A stretch of 37,045 nt of DNA, taken from Pseudomonas sp. CAN1 (GTDB taxonomy: Bacteria; Pseudomonadota; Gammaproteobacteria; Pseudomonadales; Pseudomonadaceae). The stretch is from assembly GCF_030462585.1 (NCBI RefSeq), contig NZ_JASMRU010000044.1:1-37045 (forward strand), written 5' to 3'. The translations under genes and the position numbers were made by a program. Each line of letters starts with the position of its first letter. Position 1 is the first letter of the stretch. Shown here one piece after another: positions 24,472-32,180 of the stretch. The notes under the pieces were generated by a model. The model was not told where the DNA came from. It made no database searches and worked only from the letters and a program-made list of their open reading frames with translations.

Positions 24472-25551
24472 TCAGAACCGCAGGAACCCCTCATCCGCCA
24501 GCTTCTTCGGAGTTCCGGCGACGTATTCGAGAGCGCAGCCAGCGGTATCCAGGCCGATGCTCAGCAGGGTTTCCCAGCGCTCTGTATCCGGCTCGGACAT
24601 ATCCGGGTGGAAGCACACCACCGCCTGGTCGCCGTCGGCGCCGCAGAAGGCGTCGGCGCGTTCGCGCAGGGCCTTGCCGGTCATGCCGGCGGTGGCGGCC
24701 TTGAGGTGATCCAGGCGCGCATAGGTGGTGGACACATCCGCCGTGCGCTCGCCCCAGCTCAGCTCGCCGTCGAGGAAGTGGTTGGTGTGCAGCAGCCAGC
24801 CATCCTCGCGCGGAACCACCACGGCGGTGTGCGCCGGACTCATCTCGATGCTGGCGGCACGGGCACGCACGTCGCTGCGGGTGAACACGGTCAGCACGGT
24901 GGACGCACTGACCCGCGCCGAACGTGCCATGGCGATGGCCTCGGTGACGCTGGTGGCTTCTTCCAGCACCCGGCGGGCGATGGCGTGTACCGGCACACCG
25001 GCGCTGCCGTCGTCACTGGCGTGGTGCAGGATGTTGAAGTGCACACCCAGCCCGGCGCTGTTCACGCCGATCTTGCCGAGCATGCCGAACTCGGTGAACA
25101 GCTTGGCAGTCAGGCCGCTGCTGCCGGTGAAGCCCAGCAGCAGGCCGTGGGGCACCAGGCTGTCGTGCCAGTCCCAGGTCTGCAGGCTGCACGGGGCGGC
25201 CGCGCCGGCCGGAGCATAGACCGAGGTGGAACACTCGCCCTCCACCGGCTGCTCCGGCATCACCGCGAGAATTTCGGTACGCGCATTCAGCGCCGCCAGC
25301 TGCCACAGCGGCAGGCCGACGCCCAGGGCCAGGCCTTCGACTTCCCTGGCCAGGGCCGGGCACCAGTCGGCCAGCGCTGCGAGGCTGGCTTCACCGATGG
25401 CACGGGCCTTGTCCAGCTCCACGCCGACGCGCGGGAAGAAGTCCAGGTACAGCGCCACGGTCTGGCGGATCTGCCCGGCGAAGGTTTCGCCGATCTGCCG
25501 GCCACGCTGCAGCGGGTCGCGGATGTCGGTGGTGAAGGTATGAAGAATCAC
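24472..25551 (-). CDS. C45-type N-terminal-nucleophile hydrolase/acyltransferase (acyl-CoA:6-APA acyltransferase-like)
   Basis: Predicted self-processing amidohydrolase or acyltransferase, about 359 aa, of the family of penicillin acyl-CoA:isopenicillin N acyltransferase and beta-alanyl-dopamine-type hydrolases. The likely nucleophile is Cys107 in VEGECSTSV, which would become the N-terminus of the beta subunit after autocleavage; the upstream Arg in LNARTEIL and the later LQTWDW, KIGVNSAGLGVHFN and LHTNHFLD segments fit the family. I prefer the GTG at 25549-25551 because GCAGGAGCC lies 7 nt upstream; an in-frame ATG at 25578 lacks a site. It follows the amidohydrolase gene by about 60 nt and is probably co-transcribed, suggesting joint hydrolysis of an N-acylated compound. 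Confidence 0.87.
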   Translation of the reverse strand: MILHTFTTDIRDPLQRGRQIGETFAGQIRQTVALYLDFFPRVGVELDKARAIGEASLAALADWCPALAREVEGLALGVGLPLWQLAALNARTEILAVMPEQPVEGECSTSVYAPAGAAAPCSLQTWDWHDSLVPHGLLLGFTGSSGLTAKLFTEFGMLGKIGVNSAGLGVHFNILHHASDDGSAGVPVHAIARRVLEEATSVTEAIAMARSARVSASTVLTVFTRSDVRARAASIEMSPAHTAVVVPREDGWLLHTNHFLDGELSWGERTADVSTTYARLDHLKAATAGMTGKALRERADAFCGADGDQAVVCFHPDMSEPDTERWETLLSIGLDTAGCALEYVAGTPKKLADEGFLRF

Positions 25552-25610
25552 GGCAAGGCTCCTGCAATTGCTTTTCAACGAGGCCGGAGCGTCGAGGCGC
25601 TCCGGTTGGG

Positions 25611-27347
25611 TCAGAGTTTGTCGTCGGGACGACTATAGACTTCGCGGCCGGCGAACCAGGTCTTGAGCACCCGAGTATCGCGCAGCGCTTCCGGCTTGAT
25701 GGTGAATACGTCGCGATCGAGCAGGATCAGGTCGGCCTGCTTGCCCGGCTTGAGCGAACCGATGCGGTCTTCCAGGCGCAGCACGCGCGCTGCGTTGAGG
25801 GTGTAGGCCTGGAACATGGTCTGCCGGTCGATGTCCTCGGCGGCGTTGAGCACGCCTTTCGGACCGACGCGCTGGATCGCCTGGTAGATGGCCTTCCACG
25901 GATCGGGCGTGGTGATCGGCCAGTCGCTGGCGCCGGAAATGGTCGCTCCGTTCTTCAGCAGCGAGCGCGCCGGATACATGTGCAGGAAGGCCATGGCGCT
26001 GACGTAGGGCTTGACCAGGTCGACGCTGTTCTCGTCGGCGGCGGCCCAGTACAGCTGCATGGCGGCGATCACGTCGAGCGCCTTGAAACGCGGGAAGTCC
26101 TTGGGGTTGACCATCTGCAGGTGGGTGATCGAGTGCGGGATGCCGCTGTGGCGAGCCTTGCGTGCCTGCTCGATGCCGTTGAGCGATTCGCGCACCGCAC
26201 GGTCGCCGATGGCGTGGATGTGCACCAGCCAGCCGCGGGCGTCGGCGGCGCTGACCAGCTCGCCGAAATGCTTCGGGTCGATCAGCAGTTCACCGTACTT
26301 CTTCGAGTTGCTGTAGGGCTCCAGCATCGCCGCACTTTGCGCCGGCATCTCGGCCACACCGTCGGCGAAGATCTTGATGCCCGGTAGGGTCAGGTTCTCC
26401 ACGCCGATGAACTGCTGGCGCACCTTGTCCAGCTCGTCGAGGTCGGCCGGGGTCGCCTTGGAGTCGGCCATCAGCAGGGCGGCGACGTGCGCGGTGAGGC
26501 CGCCCTGCTGCGCCAGCATCTTGTAGACCGGCAGCACGCCGACGGAATCGTTGTGGATGTCGCCGCCGGGGTTCTCATTGGCCAGGGGTTCCATCCAGGC
26601 GGTGATGCCCAGCTCGTGGTAGTAGCTCTGCGCGCCCTTCAGCGCCTTGAGCAGCTCGTCATTGCTCGCCAGCGGCAGCATGGCCTGCACCGGATAGAGG
26701 CCGGCATCCACCAGGAAGCCGTTGGGCTTGCCGTCGGCGCCGTGGCCAATGGTGGCCTGCTCCTCGCCCTGCAGCGACTTGACCTTGGCGGCATCGATGC
26801 CAGCGAGGTCGAGTAGCGCCTGGTTGGCCCAGCCAGTGTGGTAGTCGCCGCCCGCCAGGAGGATCGGCTGCTTCGCCCATTCGCCCTGGTTGAAGCGTTG
26901 CTGCAATTTGCCGAGCTCGTCCCAGTAAGCCGTCGGCACGCCACCGACATAGAGGAACTGGCCACGGCGCGCGCGGCCGTCGTCACGCCACTGGCGCAGC
27001 TTGCCCTCGAAATCGGCGAGGGGAATGTCCTGGTTGTCCAGGTTGGCCTGGAGCATCTGCAGGCCGCCCTTGACCAGATGGGTGTGGGAGTCGATGAAGC
27101 CGGGCATCAGCACCTGGCCGTGCAGGTCGATGACCTTGGTCGCCGGTTGCTGGAGCTTGAGAATCTGCGCATCGGAGCCGATCGCGAGGATGCGGCCGTT
27201 CTCCACCGCCACTGCCTGCTGCAGCGCCTGGCCGGGTTCGGCGGTGTAGACCTTGCCGCCGTGGAAGATGAGGTCGGCGGCGGCCATAGTTTCCACCGAG
27301 GAAAAAGCGCAAGCCGCTGACACCAGCGCCGGAATCAGTAGTTTCAT
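25611..27347 (-). CDS. Exported amidohydrolase, YtcJ-like (amidohydrolase_3)
   Basis: Metal-dependent hydrolase of 578 aa. The N-terminus MKLLIPALVSAACAFSSVETMAAA is a signal peptide, so it probably acts in the periplasm. Metal-site motifs are DSHTHL (His88, His90), WLVHIHAIGDRAV, SITHLQMV and SGASDWPITTP; the closing part LRLEDRIGSLKPGKQADLILL is the usual family end. GGDYHTGWANQALLDLAG is a YtcJ signature. Substrates in this family include N-acyl compounds and formamides but are mostly unknown. It is divergent to a LysR gene and probably forms an operon with the C45-type gene. A second, cytosolic homologue is encoded at 30457-32094. Confidence 0.91.
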   Translation of the reverse strand: MKLLIPALVSAACAFSSVETMAAADLIFHGGKVYTAEPGQALQQAVAVENGRILAIGSDAQILKLQQPATKVIDLHGQVLMPGFIDSHTHLVKGGLQMLQANLDNQDIPLADFEGKLRQWRDDGRARRGQFLYVGGVPTAYWDELGKLQQRFNQGEWAKQPILLAGGDYHTGWANQALLDLAGIDAAKVKSLQGEEQATIGHGADGKPNGFLVDAGLYPVQAMLPLASNDELLKALKGAQSYYHELGITAWMEPLANENPGGDIHNDSVGVLPVYKMLAQQGGLTAHVAALLMADSKATPADLDELDKVRQQFIGVENLTLPGIKIFADGVAEMPAQSAAMLEPYSNSKKYGELLIDPKHFGELVSAADARGWLVHIHAIGDRAVRESLNGIEQARKARHSGIPHSITHLQMVNPKDFPRFKALDVIAAMQLYWAAADENSVDLVKPYVSAMAFLHMYPARSLLKNGATISGASDWPITTPDPWKAIYQAIQRVGPKGVLNAAEDIDRQTMFQAYTLNAARVLRLEDRIGSLKPGKQADLILLDRDVFTIKPEALRDTRVLKTWFAGREVYSRPDDKL

Positions 27348-27382
27348 CGCAGAGCCTTCGTTATTGTTGATCTGTGACGAAG

Positions 27383-27446
27383 GTTAAGCAAAAGCCCCGG
27401 CGGCTTTAACACTGACTTCCCGCACAACTTCTGTTCCTGTCAGGAA
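27383..27446. promoter_or_regulatory. Divergent promoter gap with two dyads (candidate LysR sites)
   Basis: The 119-nt gap between the amidohydrolase and LysR genes holds GTTAA at 27383-27387 facing TTAAC at 27406-27410, and a perfect palindrome TTCCTGTCAGGAA at 27434-27446, 20 nt before the LysR start. Such dyads in a divergent gap are the usual binding sites of LysR activators, the one next to the regulator gene often mediating autorepression. Assignment by position only. Confidence 0.4.
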
Positions 27447-27466
27447 GCAATACCAGGAAGCCAACC

Positions 27467-28381
27467 ATGGACAAGATGACCGCCCTCACCATGTTCGTCG
27501 CCACCGCCGACCACGGCGGCTTCAGCCGCGCCGCCGAACAGCTGGGCAAGACGCCGTCGGCGATCACCAAGGGCGTGGCACAACTGGAGGCCGACCTGGG
27601 CCAGCGCCTGTTCGAGCGCACCACACGACGCATGGCGCTGACTGAGGCCGGGCACATCTACCTGGAAGGCGCGCGCTCGGCGCTGATGCAGCTGCAACGG
27701 GCCAGCGAGGAAGTCGAGCAGTTGCAGACCGAGTTGCGCGGCAGCCTGCGCATCGTCTCGCCGCCCTCCTTCGCCCCGGCCTTCTTCAATGCGGTGTGCT
27801 GCCGTTTCCTCCGTGAACACCCGCAGGTACGCCTGGAGGTGGACCTGCTGGACGAGTTCGTCGACCTCGTCGAAGGCGGCTACGACATCGCCCTGCGCGA
27901 CGGCCCCATCGACCTGCCGGACGTCATCGCCCAGCCGCTGCTGGAAAACCGCCTGATGCTCTGCGCCAGCCCTCGCTACCTCGCCGAGAAGAACCTGGAG
28001 GTGACGCTGGAAAACTACGAGCAGCACGACTGGCTGATCTTCCGCCACCCACTGCTGAACCGGAACTTCTGGTGGGTGCAGAAGGACGGTGAACGCCTGC
28101 GCATCCGCCAGCCGGTGCCGCGGGTGGCCAGCGACAACTACGACTTCCTGCTCTCCTGCCTGCTCGATGGCCAGGGCCTGCAGTTCCTCCCGCAGTGGAG
28201 CGCACTGCCCTACCTGGAAAGCGGCCAACTGGTAGAGCAATTACCCGACTGCTGGCGCGACCAGAGCGCCTTCGGGCCCTGGGTGCATGTGCTCTACCTG
28301 CCGCACCGGCGCAGCACACGCAAGGTGCGGGTGTTCATCGAGTACCTGCGCGAGCATCTGCAGGGGAAGGGATTGGTCTGA
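27467..28381 (+). CDS. LysR-family transcriptional regulator 1
   Basis: DNA-binding regulator of 304 aa. The winged helix-turn-helix is at 1-60 (MTALTMFVATADHGGFSRAA, LGKTPSAITKGVAQLEADLG, LFERTTRRMALTEAG). The effector-binding domain follows (LRIVSPPSFAPAFFNAVC ... IALRDGPIDLPDVIAQPLLE ... GLQFLPQWSALPYLESGQL). It belongs to the CrgA/DmlR-like branch of small LysR proteins. It is divergent to the YtcJ-like amidohydrolase gene, the classical arrangement for control of that gene. It is similar to the LysR encoded at 29166-30074. Confidence 0.93.
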   Translation: MDKMTALTMFVATADHGGFSRAAEQLGKTPSAITKGVAQLEADLGQRLFERTTRRMALTEAGHIYLEGARSALMQLQRASEEVEQLQTELRGSLRIVSPPSFAPAFFNAVCCRFLREHPQVRLEVDLLDEFVDLVEGGYDIALRDGPIDLPDVIAQPLLENRLMLCASPRYLAEKNLEVTLENYEQHDWLIFRHPLLNRNFWWVQKDGERLRIRQPVPRVASDNYDFLLSCLLDGQGLQFLPQWSALPYLESGQLVEQLPDCWRDQSAFGPWVHVLYLPHRRSTRKVRVFIEYLREHLQGKGLV

Positions 28382-28423
28382 GGCGGGCAACGGGGCTACA
28401 CCGGTGGATGCCGTGCCGGGCGG

Positions 28424-28446
28424 TTCGCGAGCAAGCTCGCTCCTAC
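28424..28446. repeat. Single REP element (GAGCAAGCTCGC type)
   Basis: TTCGCGAGCAAGCTCGCTCC followed by TAC lies 42 nt after the LysR stop. It is the widespread Pseudomonas REP form with an internal GCGAGC-AA-GCTCGC hairpin and recurs as an inverted pair at 29074-29147. Confidence 0.75.
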
Positions 28447-28467
28447 AGGGGGCTCCGAGCTTCACCT

Positions 28468-28575
28468 GTAGGAGCGGACCTTGTCCGCGAAATCCTTCGC
28501 GGCGGACTTCGAAGTCACAAGGATATTCCGCCAACCATCGCCTGTCGGCGAATCGCGGAGAAGCTCCGCTCCTAC
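28468..28575. repeat. 108-nt REP doublet (REPIN), part of composite repeat copy B
   Basis: Begins GTAGGAGCGGACCTTGTCCG and ends GAAGCTCCGCTCCTAC. Length and most of the internal sequence (for example ATCGCCTGTCGGCGA) match 4845-4952. The two halves are inverted REPs that can fold into one long hairpin. Confidence 0.85.
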
Positions 28576-28599
28576 AAGAGCGTACGCATCGAACTGGCT

Positions 28600-28976
28600 C
28601 TGGCTTTGGTTCGAAAGCCTTCCAGCGAAACATCCGCGCACTCCGAATGCCCCGTTCAGGAGGCCTCGTTGAAGCGGAGTTTCAGGGGTTGAGCGACATG
28701 GATGTCGCGAGAGCGTCGATGGGCCAGGGATGGCCCTTCGTCGGGGGACGCCTAGTTCGTGCCCCTGAAACTTCGCTTCGACGAGGGTATTTTTCGCCTA
28801 AGCGAAAAACCGGATGTCCGGGGCAAGCCTTTTGGTTACTTTTTGGGGGGCGGCCTTCCGTCGTTTGGAAAAGTAACTCGCCCGAGGGGGCGAAACCTGA
28901 AGCCCGCGCGCACGCCGAAGCGACGCTGAAACTCCCAACCACAAGCAAGAATATCGCGGGCATGGCCCGCTCCTAC
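28600..28976 (+). repeat. Composite repeat core, copy B, with extra structured module
   Basis: Homologous to the minus strand of 4572-4822. Shared landmarks are GCTTTGGTT, CTTCCAG-GAAAC-TCCGC, TTCAGGAGGCC, CGGATGTC-GGGGC, CCTTTTGGTT, the stem-loop TCGCCCGAGGGGGCGA and a terminal REP (28953-28976). Unlike copy A it carries about 145 extra nt (28666-28809) that fold almost completely (see the nested entry). The open frames across this 28382-29165 gap look like by-products of the repeat and are not called as genes. Confidence 0.75.
28664..28809 (+). other. Highly structured module: 25-bp stem enclosing two hairpins, plus a third hairpin
   Basis: Arms 28664-28688 and 28762-28786 pair over 25 positions: 23 Watson-Crick plus two that would be G-U in RNA. 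Inside are GCGACAT-GG-ATGTCGC (28693-28708) and GGGCCA-GGGA-TGGCCC (28721-28736), the latter within an outer GCGTC/GACGC stem (28713-28717, 28747-28751). Just outside is TTTTTCGC-CTAA-GCGAAAAA (28790-28809). The module interrupts sequence shared with copy A, so it looks like a separately gained or lost unit. It could be a structured RNA or a mobile DNA hairpin element; no expression evidence is available here. Confidence 0.65.
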
Positions 28977-29003
28977 AGGGTGACTCCACAATTTCGACAG
29001 GCC

Positions 29004-29036
29004 GGCGGATAACGCTGGTGCGTTATCCGCCCTACG
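29004..29036. repeat. REP element of the GGCGGATAAC family
   Basis: GGCGGATAACGC...GCGTTATCCGCC with trailing CTACG is a near-perfect palindrome matching the elements at 8595-8731 and near 24178. Confidence 0.75.
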
Positions 29037-29073
29037 AATCAGTAGTCGCAGCACGCGGCCCTGTGCCATGCGG

Positions 29074-29147
29074 TTCGCGAGCAAGCTCGCTCCTACGAAA
29101 AACACCGCGGCGCCAGGGTGGACTGTAGGAGCGAGCTTGCTCGCGAA
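29074..29147. repeat. REPIN: inverted pair of GAGCAAGCTCGC-type REPs
   Basis: TTCGCGAGCAAGCTCGCTCC-TAC (29074-29096) and its inverse ending GAGCTTGCTCGCGAA (29125-29147) flank a 28-nt GC-rich spacer. It lies just beyond the stop of the second LysR gene and could form a hairpin at its 3' end. Confidence 0.85.
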
Positions 29148-29165
29148 CCCGCCCAGCTCCCACCC

Positions 29166-30074
29166 TCACACCAACCTCTGCTCCCGCAGATACCCCCGCA
29201 AATGCTCGATGAACGCAATGATCTTCCGCGTCGCCCGTCGCGTGCTCGGATACACCGCCAGCAGCTCCGACCCCAGTGCCTTCGGGTCGAAAAGGCAATC
29301 ATCGAGGATCGTCCGCAAGCGCCCATCCCGCAGGTACGGCAGCACACTCCAGACCGGACACGGCAACACCCCCTGCCCCGCCAGGCAAGCCTCCAGCAAC
29401 AGCTCCTGGTTGTCGCTGTTCAGCCGCCCGCTACGCGGTAGCAACACCCGCTCGCCGGCCCGCTCGATCAGCCAGCTCTCGCCCAGCGCCGGGTGGCGAT
29501 AGACCAGGCATTCGTGCTCCACCAGTTGCTCCGGCCGCTCCGGCGCGCCGCAGCGCTCAAGGTAATCGGGACTGGCGCAGAACACGATGCGACTCTCGCC
29601 CACCGGCTGGGCGATCAGTCCTGGCAGGTCGCTATGGCCCAGGCGCAGGGCGAGGTCGTAGCGGCCGTCGAGCATGTCGATGTAGGCATCGGTCAGGTCC
29701 ACCTGCAGGGTCATGTCCGGGTGCTTCTGCATGAAGCTCGCGCAGGCGCCATTGAGGAAGGGCCGACCAAACGCCAGCGGCCCGTTGATCCGCAGCCGTC
29801 CCTTGAGGCTGTGGTGCAGCTGGGCGATTTCCTCCTCCGACTCGCGCATGCGTTCCAGCACTTCCCGCGCGGTATCCAGGTAGAGCTGGCCGGCCTCGGT
29901 CAGCGCCATGCTGCGGGTGGTGCGCTCGAACAGCCGGGCGCCGACCTCCTGCTCCAGCTGGCCGACCGACTTGGCCACCGCGGAAGGCGTCTTGCCCAGT
30001 TCCTCGGCGGCACGGCTGAAGCTGCCGAGTTCGGCGCTGATGACGAAGAGCTGCAGGCTATTGAGCTTGTCCAC
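29166..30074 (-). CDS. LysR-family transcriptional regulator 2
   Basis: DNA-binding regulator of 302 aa, similar throughout to LysR 1 (for example SFSRAAEELGKTPSAVAKSV, LFERTTRSMALTEAGQLYLD in the winged helix; LALRLGHSDLPGLIAQPVGE and CLAGQGVLPCPVWSVLPYL in the effector domain). It is divergent to the second YtcJ-like amidohydrolase gene across a 382-nt gap and is the likely regulator of that gene and the APC permease gene behind it. The two LysR genes converge on the repeat-filled gap at 28382-29165. Confidence 0.93.
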   Translation of the reverse strand: MDKLNSLQLFVISAELGSFSRAAEELGKTPSAVAKSVGQLEQEVGARLFERTTRSMALTEAGQLYLDTAREVLERMRESEEEIAQLHHSLKGRLRINGPLAFGRPFLNGACASFMQKHPDMTLQVDLTDAYIDMLDGRYDLALRLGHSDLPGLIAQPVGESRIVFCASPDYLERCGAPERPEQLVEHECLVYRHPALGESWLIERAGERVLLPRSGRLNSDNQELLLEACLAGQGVLPCPVWSVLPYLRDGRLRTILDDCLFDPKALGSELLAVYPSTRRATRKIIAFIEHLRGYLREQRLV

Positions 30075-30179
30075 GATTGAGTCCGACTTTTCCCAAGTGT
30101 TATTCCAGGGCGCCGCTTACTCGGCGTCAGGAAGCCCCTTAGCCTCTGCGCAACGCCAACAAGAATCAAGGGAAAGGCA

Positions 30180-30195
30180 CTTTCACCCCTGAAAG
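30180..30195. promoter_or_regulatory. Palindrome CTTTCACCCCTGAAAG in the LysR 2/amidohydrolase 2 gap
   Basis: A perfect 6-bp dyad with a 4-bp centre, containing a T-N11-A LysR-box pattern, located about 105 nt upstream of the LysR 2 start and 260 nt before amidohydrolase 2. The rest of the 30075-30456 gap shows no gene and no clear sigma-70 or sigma-54 promoter. Confidence 0.4.
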
Positions 30196-30456
30196 ACGCC
30201 CTTCTCGCTCACCGCGCATTTTGAACTCAGAAATGAAAATAAGCCGTCTTGCCTGCCCACCCGCGCTCATCCCGCCGCGCACGCGCACCCCGTTCGGTGA
30301 CGGGTTTGGCAAGTCCGCCCCGCTCCCTCCCCAGCGCCTATTCGAGCGTGGACGAACGACCGTCTTCCGGGCATTACGCTGCCTCCGCGATGACGCCCCG
30401 TTCGATCCCGACAGGCCCTGACCTTCTCGAACCCTTCCGCCTTGCCTGGAGTCACC

Positions 30457-32094
30457 ATGTCCACCACCGCCGAGCTGATCATCACCCACGCCGACATCCG
30501 CACACAGGATCAGCGCCACCCGCGCGCCGAAGCCATCGCCATCCGCGGCGGGCGCATCCTCGCCGTCGGCAGCAACGCCGAGATCGAGGCGCTGGCAGAC
30601 AGCACCAGCCGCCGCATCGACGCCGGCGGCCGCTTGATGCTGCCGGGCCTGCAGGATACCCACGTGCACTTCCAGCTCAGCGCCGCCGACCTCTACCACA
30701 ACGCTTCGCTGTACGAGGCCAGCAACCTCGACGAACTGCTGGAAACCATCCGCGCCTTCGCCCAGGCGCACCCGGAAAAACCCTGGATTCGCGGCGTCGG
30801 TTTCTCCTCCGCACGCTTCACGCCCGAACAACTCACCAAGGAGCTGCTCGACAGCGTCACCGACGGCCGCCCGGCGCTGATGTTCGCCAGCGATTACCAC
30901 AACGGCTGGGCCAACAGCGCCGCCTTCGAACTGGCCGGCGTGCGCCCGGGCAGCGCCGAGCCGGACAACGGCGAATACCTGCGCCTGGCCGACGGCACGC
31001 CGAAAGGCTGGCTGGTGGAAGACGCCATCTGGGCGATGAATCGCATCGCCCCCGGCTACACCGACGACGACTACCTGCAGGCCATGGCGCACTACAGCAA
31101 GGCCTTCAACGCGCGCGGCATCACCGGTGTGCTCGACGCCATGGCCGCGCGCAACTACCTGAAGAACTACCAGGCCTCCCACGATCGTGGCGACCTGACC
31201 CTGCGCGTCTGCGCCACCTCGAAGATCTTCGCGCACAAGTCGCTGGCCGAGCAGATGGCCGAACTCAAGGACCTGCGCACCATCTACCAGGGCGACCGGG
31301 TGCGCCTGCATTCGGCCAAGTTCTTCCTCGATGGCGTGCTGGAGAACGGCACGGCGGTGCTCGCCGCCCCGCGCAGCGATACCGGCGGCAACGCCGAGCT
31401 GATGTTCAGCCAGGAACAGATCGACGAGTACTTCAGCGCCTTCGACCGCGAGGGCTTCCAGATTCACGTGCACAGCATCGGCGACGGCGCCGTGCGCGCG
31501 GCGCTGAACGGCCTGGAGGTCGCCCGCGAGCGCAACGGCCAGTGGGATTCGCGCCACCAGCTGGCGCACCTGCAGGTGGTCGACCCGGCGGATATCCCGC
31601 GCTTCAACCAGCTCGGCGCGCTGGCCAACTACCAGACGCTGTGGGCGCAGCCCAACCCCGAGGCCGATGCCATAGTCGAGGCGATGATCGGCCCCGAGCG
31701 CAGCCAGTACATCTACCCGCTCGGCGAGTTCGTGCGCCAGGGCGTGACCTGCATGCTCAGCAGCGACTGGGGCGTGACCGGCTTCGACCCGTTCCAGATC
31801 ATCCAGTGTGCCCTCACCCGGCAGAACCCGGCGCTGGGCAGCGACAGCCCGGTACAGACCGCCCAGCACCGCATCGGCATCGACGAGGCGATTCGCGGCT
31901 ACACCCTCAACGCCGCCCACGCTGCGTGGCGCGACGACTGCACCGGCAGCCTGGAGCCGGGCAAGTACGCCGACCTGATCCTGCTGGACCGCGACCTCTA
32001 CGCCATCTCGCCCTACGAGATCGGCCAGACCCAGGTCCTGCTGACCCTGCTCGAAGGCCGCGAAGTGCACCGCGACGCCTCCTTCGCCGGCTGA
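30457..32094 (+). CDS. Cytosolic amidohydrolase, YtcJ-like (amidohydrolase_3)
   Basis: Metal-dependent hydrolase of 545 aa without a signal peptide. Motifs mirror those of the exported homologue: DTHVHF (His69, His71), ASDYHNGWANSAAFELAG, FQIHVHSIGDGAV, QLAHLQVVDP and SSDWGVTGFDPFQ, ending LEPGKYADLILLDRDLYAI. The ATG at 30457 has GGAG upstream; an earlier in-frame start at 30442 lacks support. It is followed 86 nt later by the APC permease gene, so imported substrate could be hydrolysed in the cytosol. The substrate is unknown, though N-acyl or ester-like amino compounds fit the context. Confidence 0.92.
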   Translation: MSTTAELIITHADIRTQDQRHPRAEAIAIRGGRILAVGSNAEIEALADSTSRRIDAGGRLMLPGLQDTHVHFQLSAADLYHNASLYEASNLDELLETIRAFAQAHPEKPWIRGVGFSSARFTPEQLTKELLDSVTDGRPALMFASDYHNGWANSAAFELAGVRPGSAEPDNGEYLRLADGTPKGWLVEDAIWAMNRIAPGYTDDDYLQAMAHYSKAFNARGITGVLDAMAARNYLKNYQASHDRGDLTLRVCATSKIFAHKSLAEQMAELKDLRTIYQGDRVRLHSAKFFLDGVLENGTAVLAAPRSDTGGNAELMFSQEQIDEYFSAFDREGFQIHVHSIGDGAVRAALNGLEVARERNGQWDSRHQLAHLQVVDPADIPRFNQLGALANYQTLWAQPNPEADAIVEAMIGPERSQYIYPLGEFVRQGVTCMLSSDWGVTGFDPFQIIQCALTRQNPALGSDSPVQTAQHRIGIDEAIRGYTLNAAHAAWRDDCTGSLEPGKYADLILLDRDLYAISPYEIGQTQVLLTLLEGREVHRDASFAG

Positions 32095-32180
32095 CCACCG
32101 GGCGCCCCTCCACCACAGGGGGCGCCACCCGGCAAATCCTCCTTCACATTCGCCAACAACAAGAACAATGGAGCCTGATC

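Noticed and set aside
28287-29012. Plus-strand open frame of 241 codons after LysR 1
   Set aside because: It starts inside the LysR gene and crosses REPs and the structured module; coding signal is absent and the sequence is better explained by hairpins.
30249-32180. Upstream extension of the APC permease frame to 1088 codons
   Set aside because: The extension overlaps the amidohydrolase gene in another frame, and the ATG at 32181 has a good ribosome-binding site and starts the first conserved APC segment.
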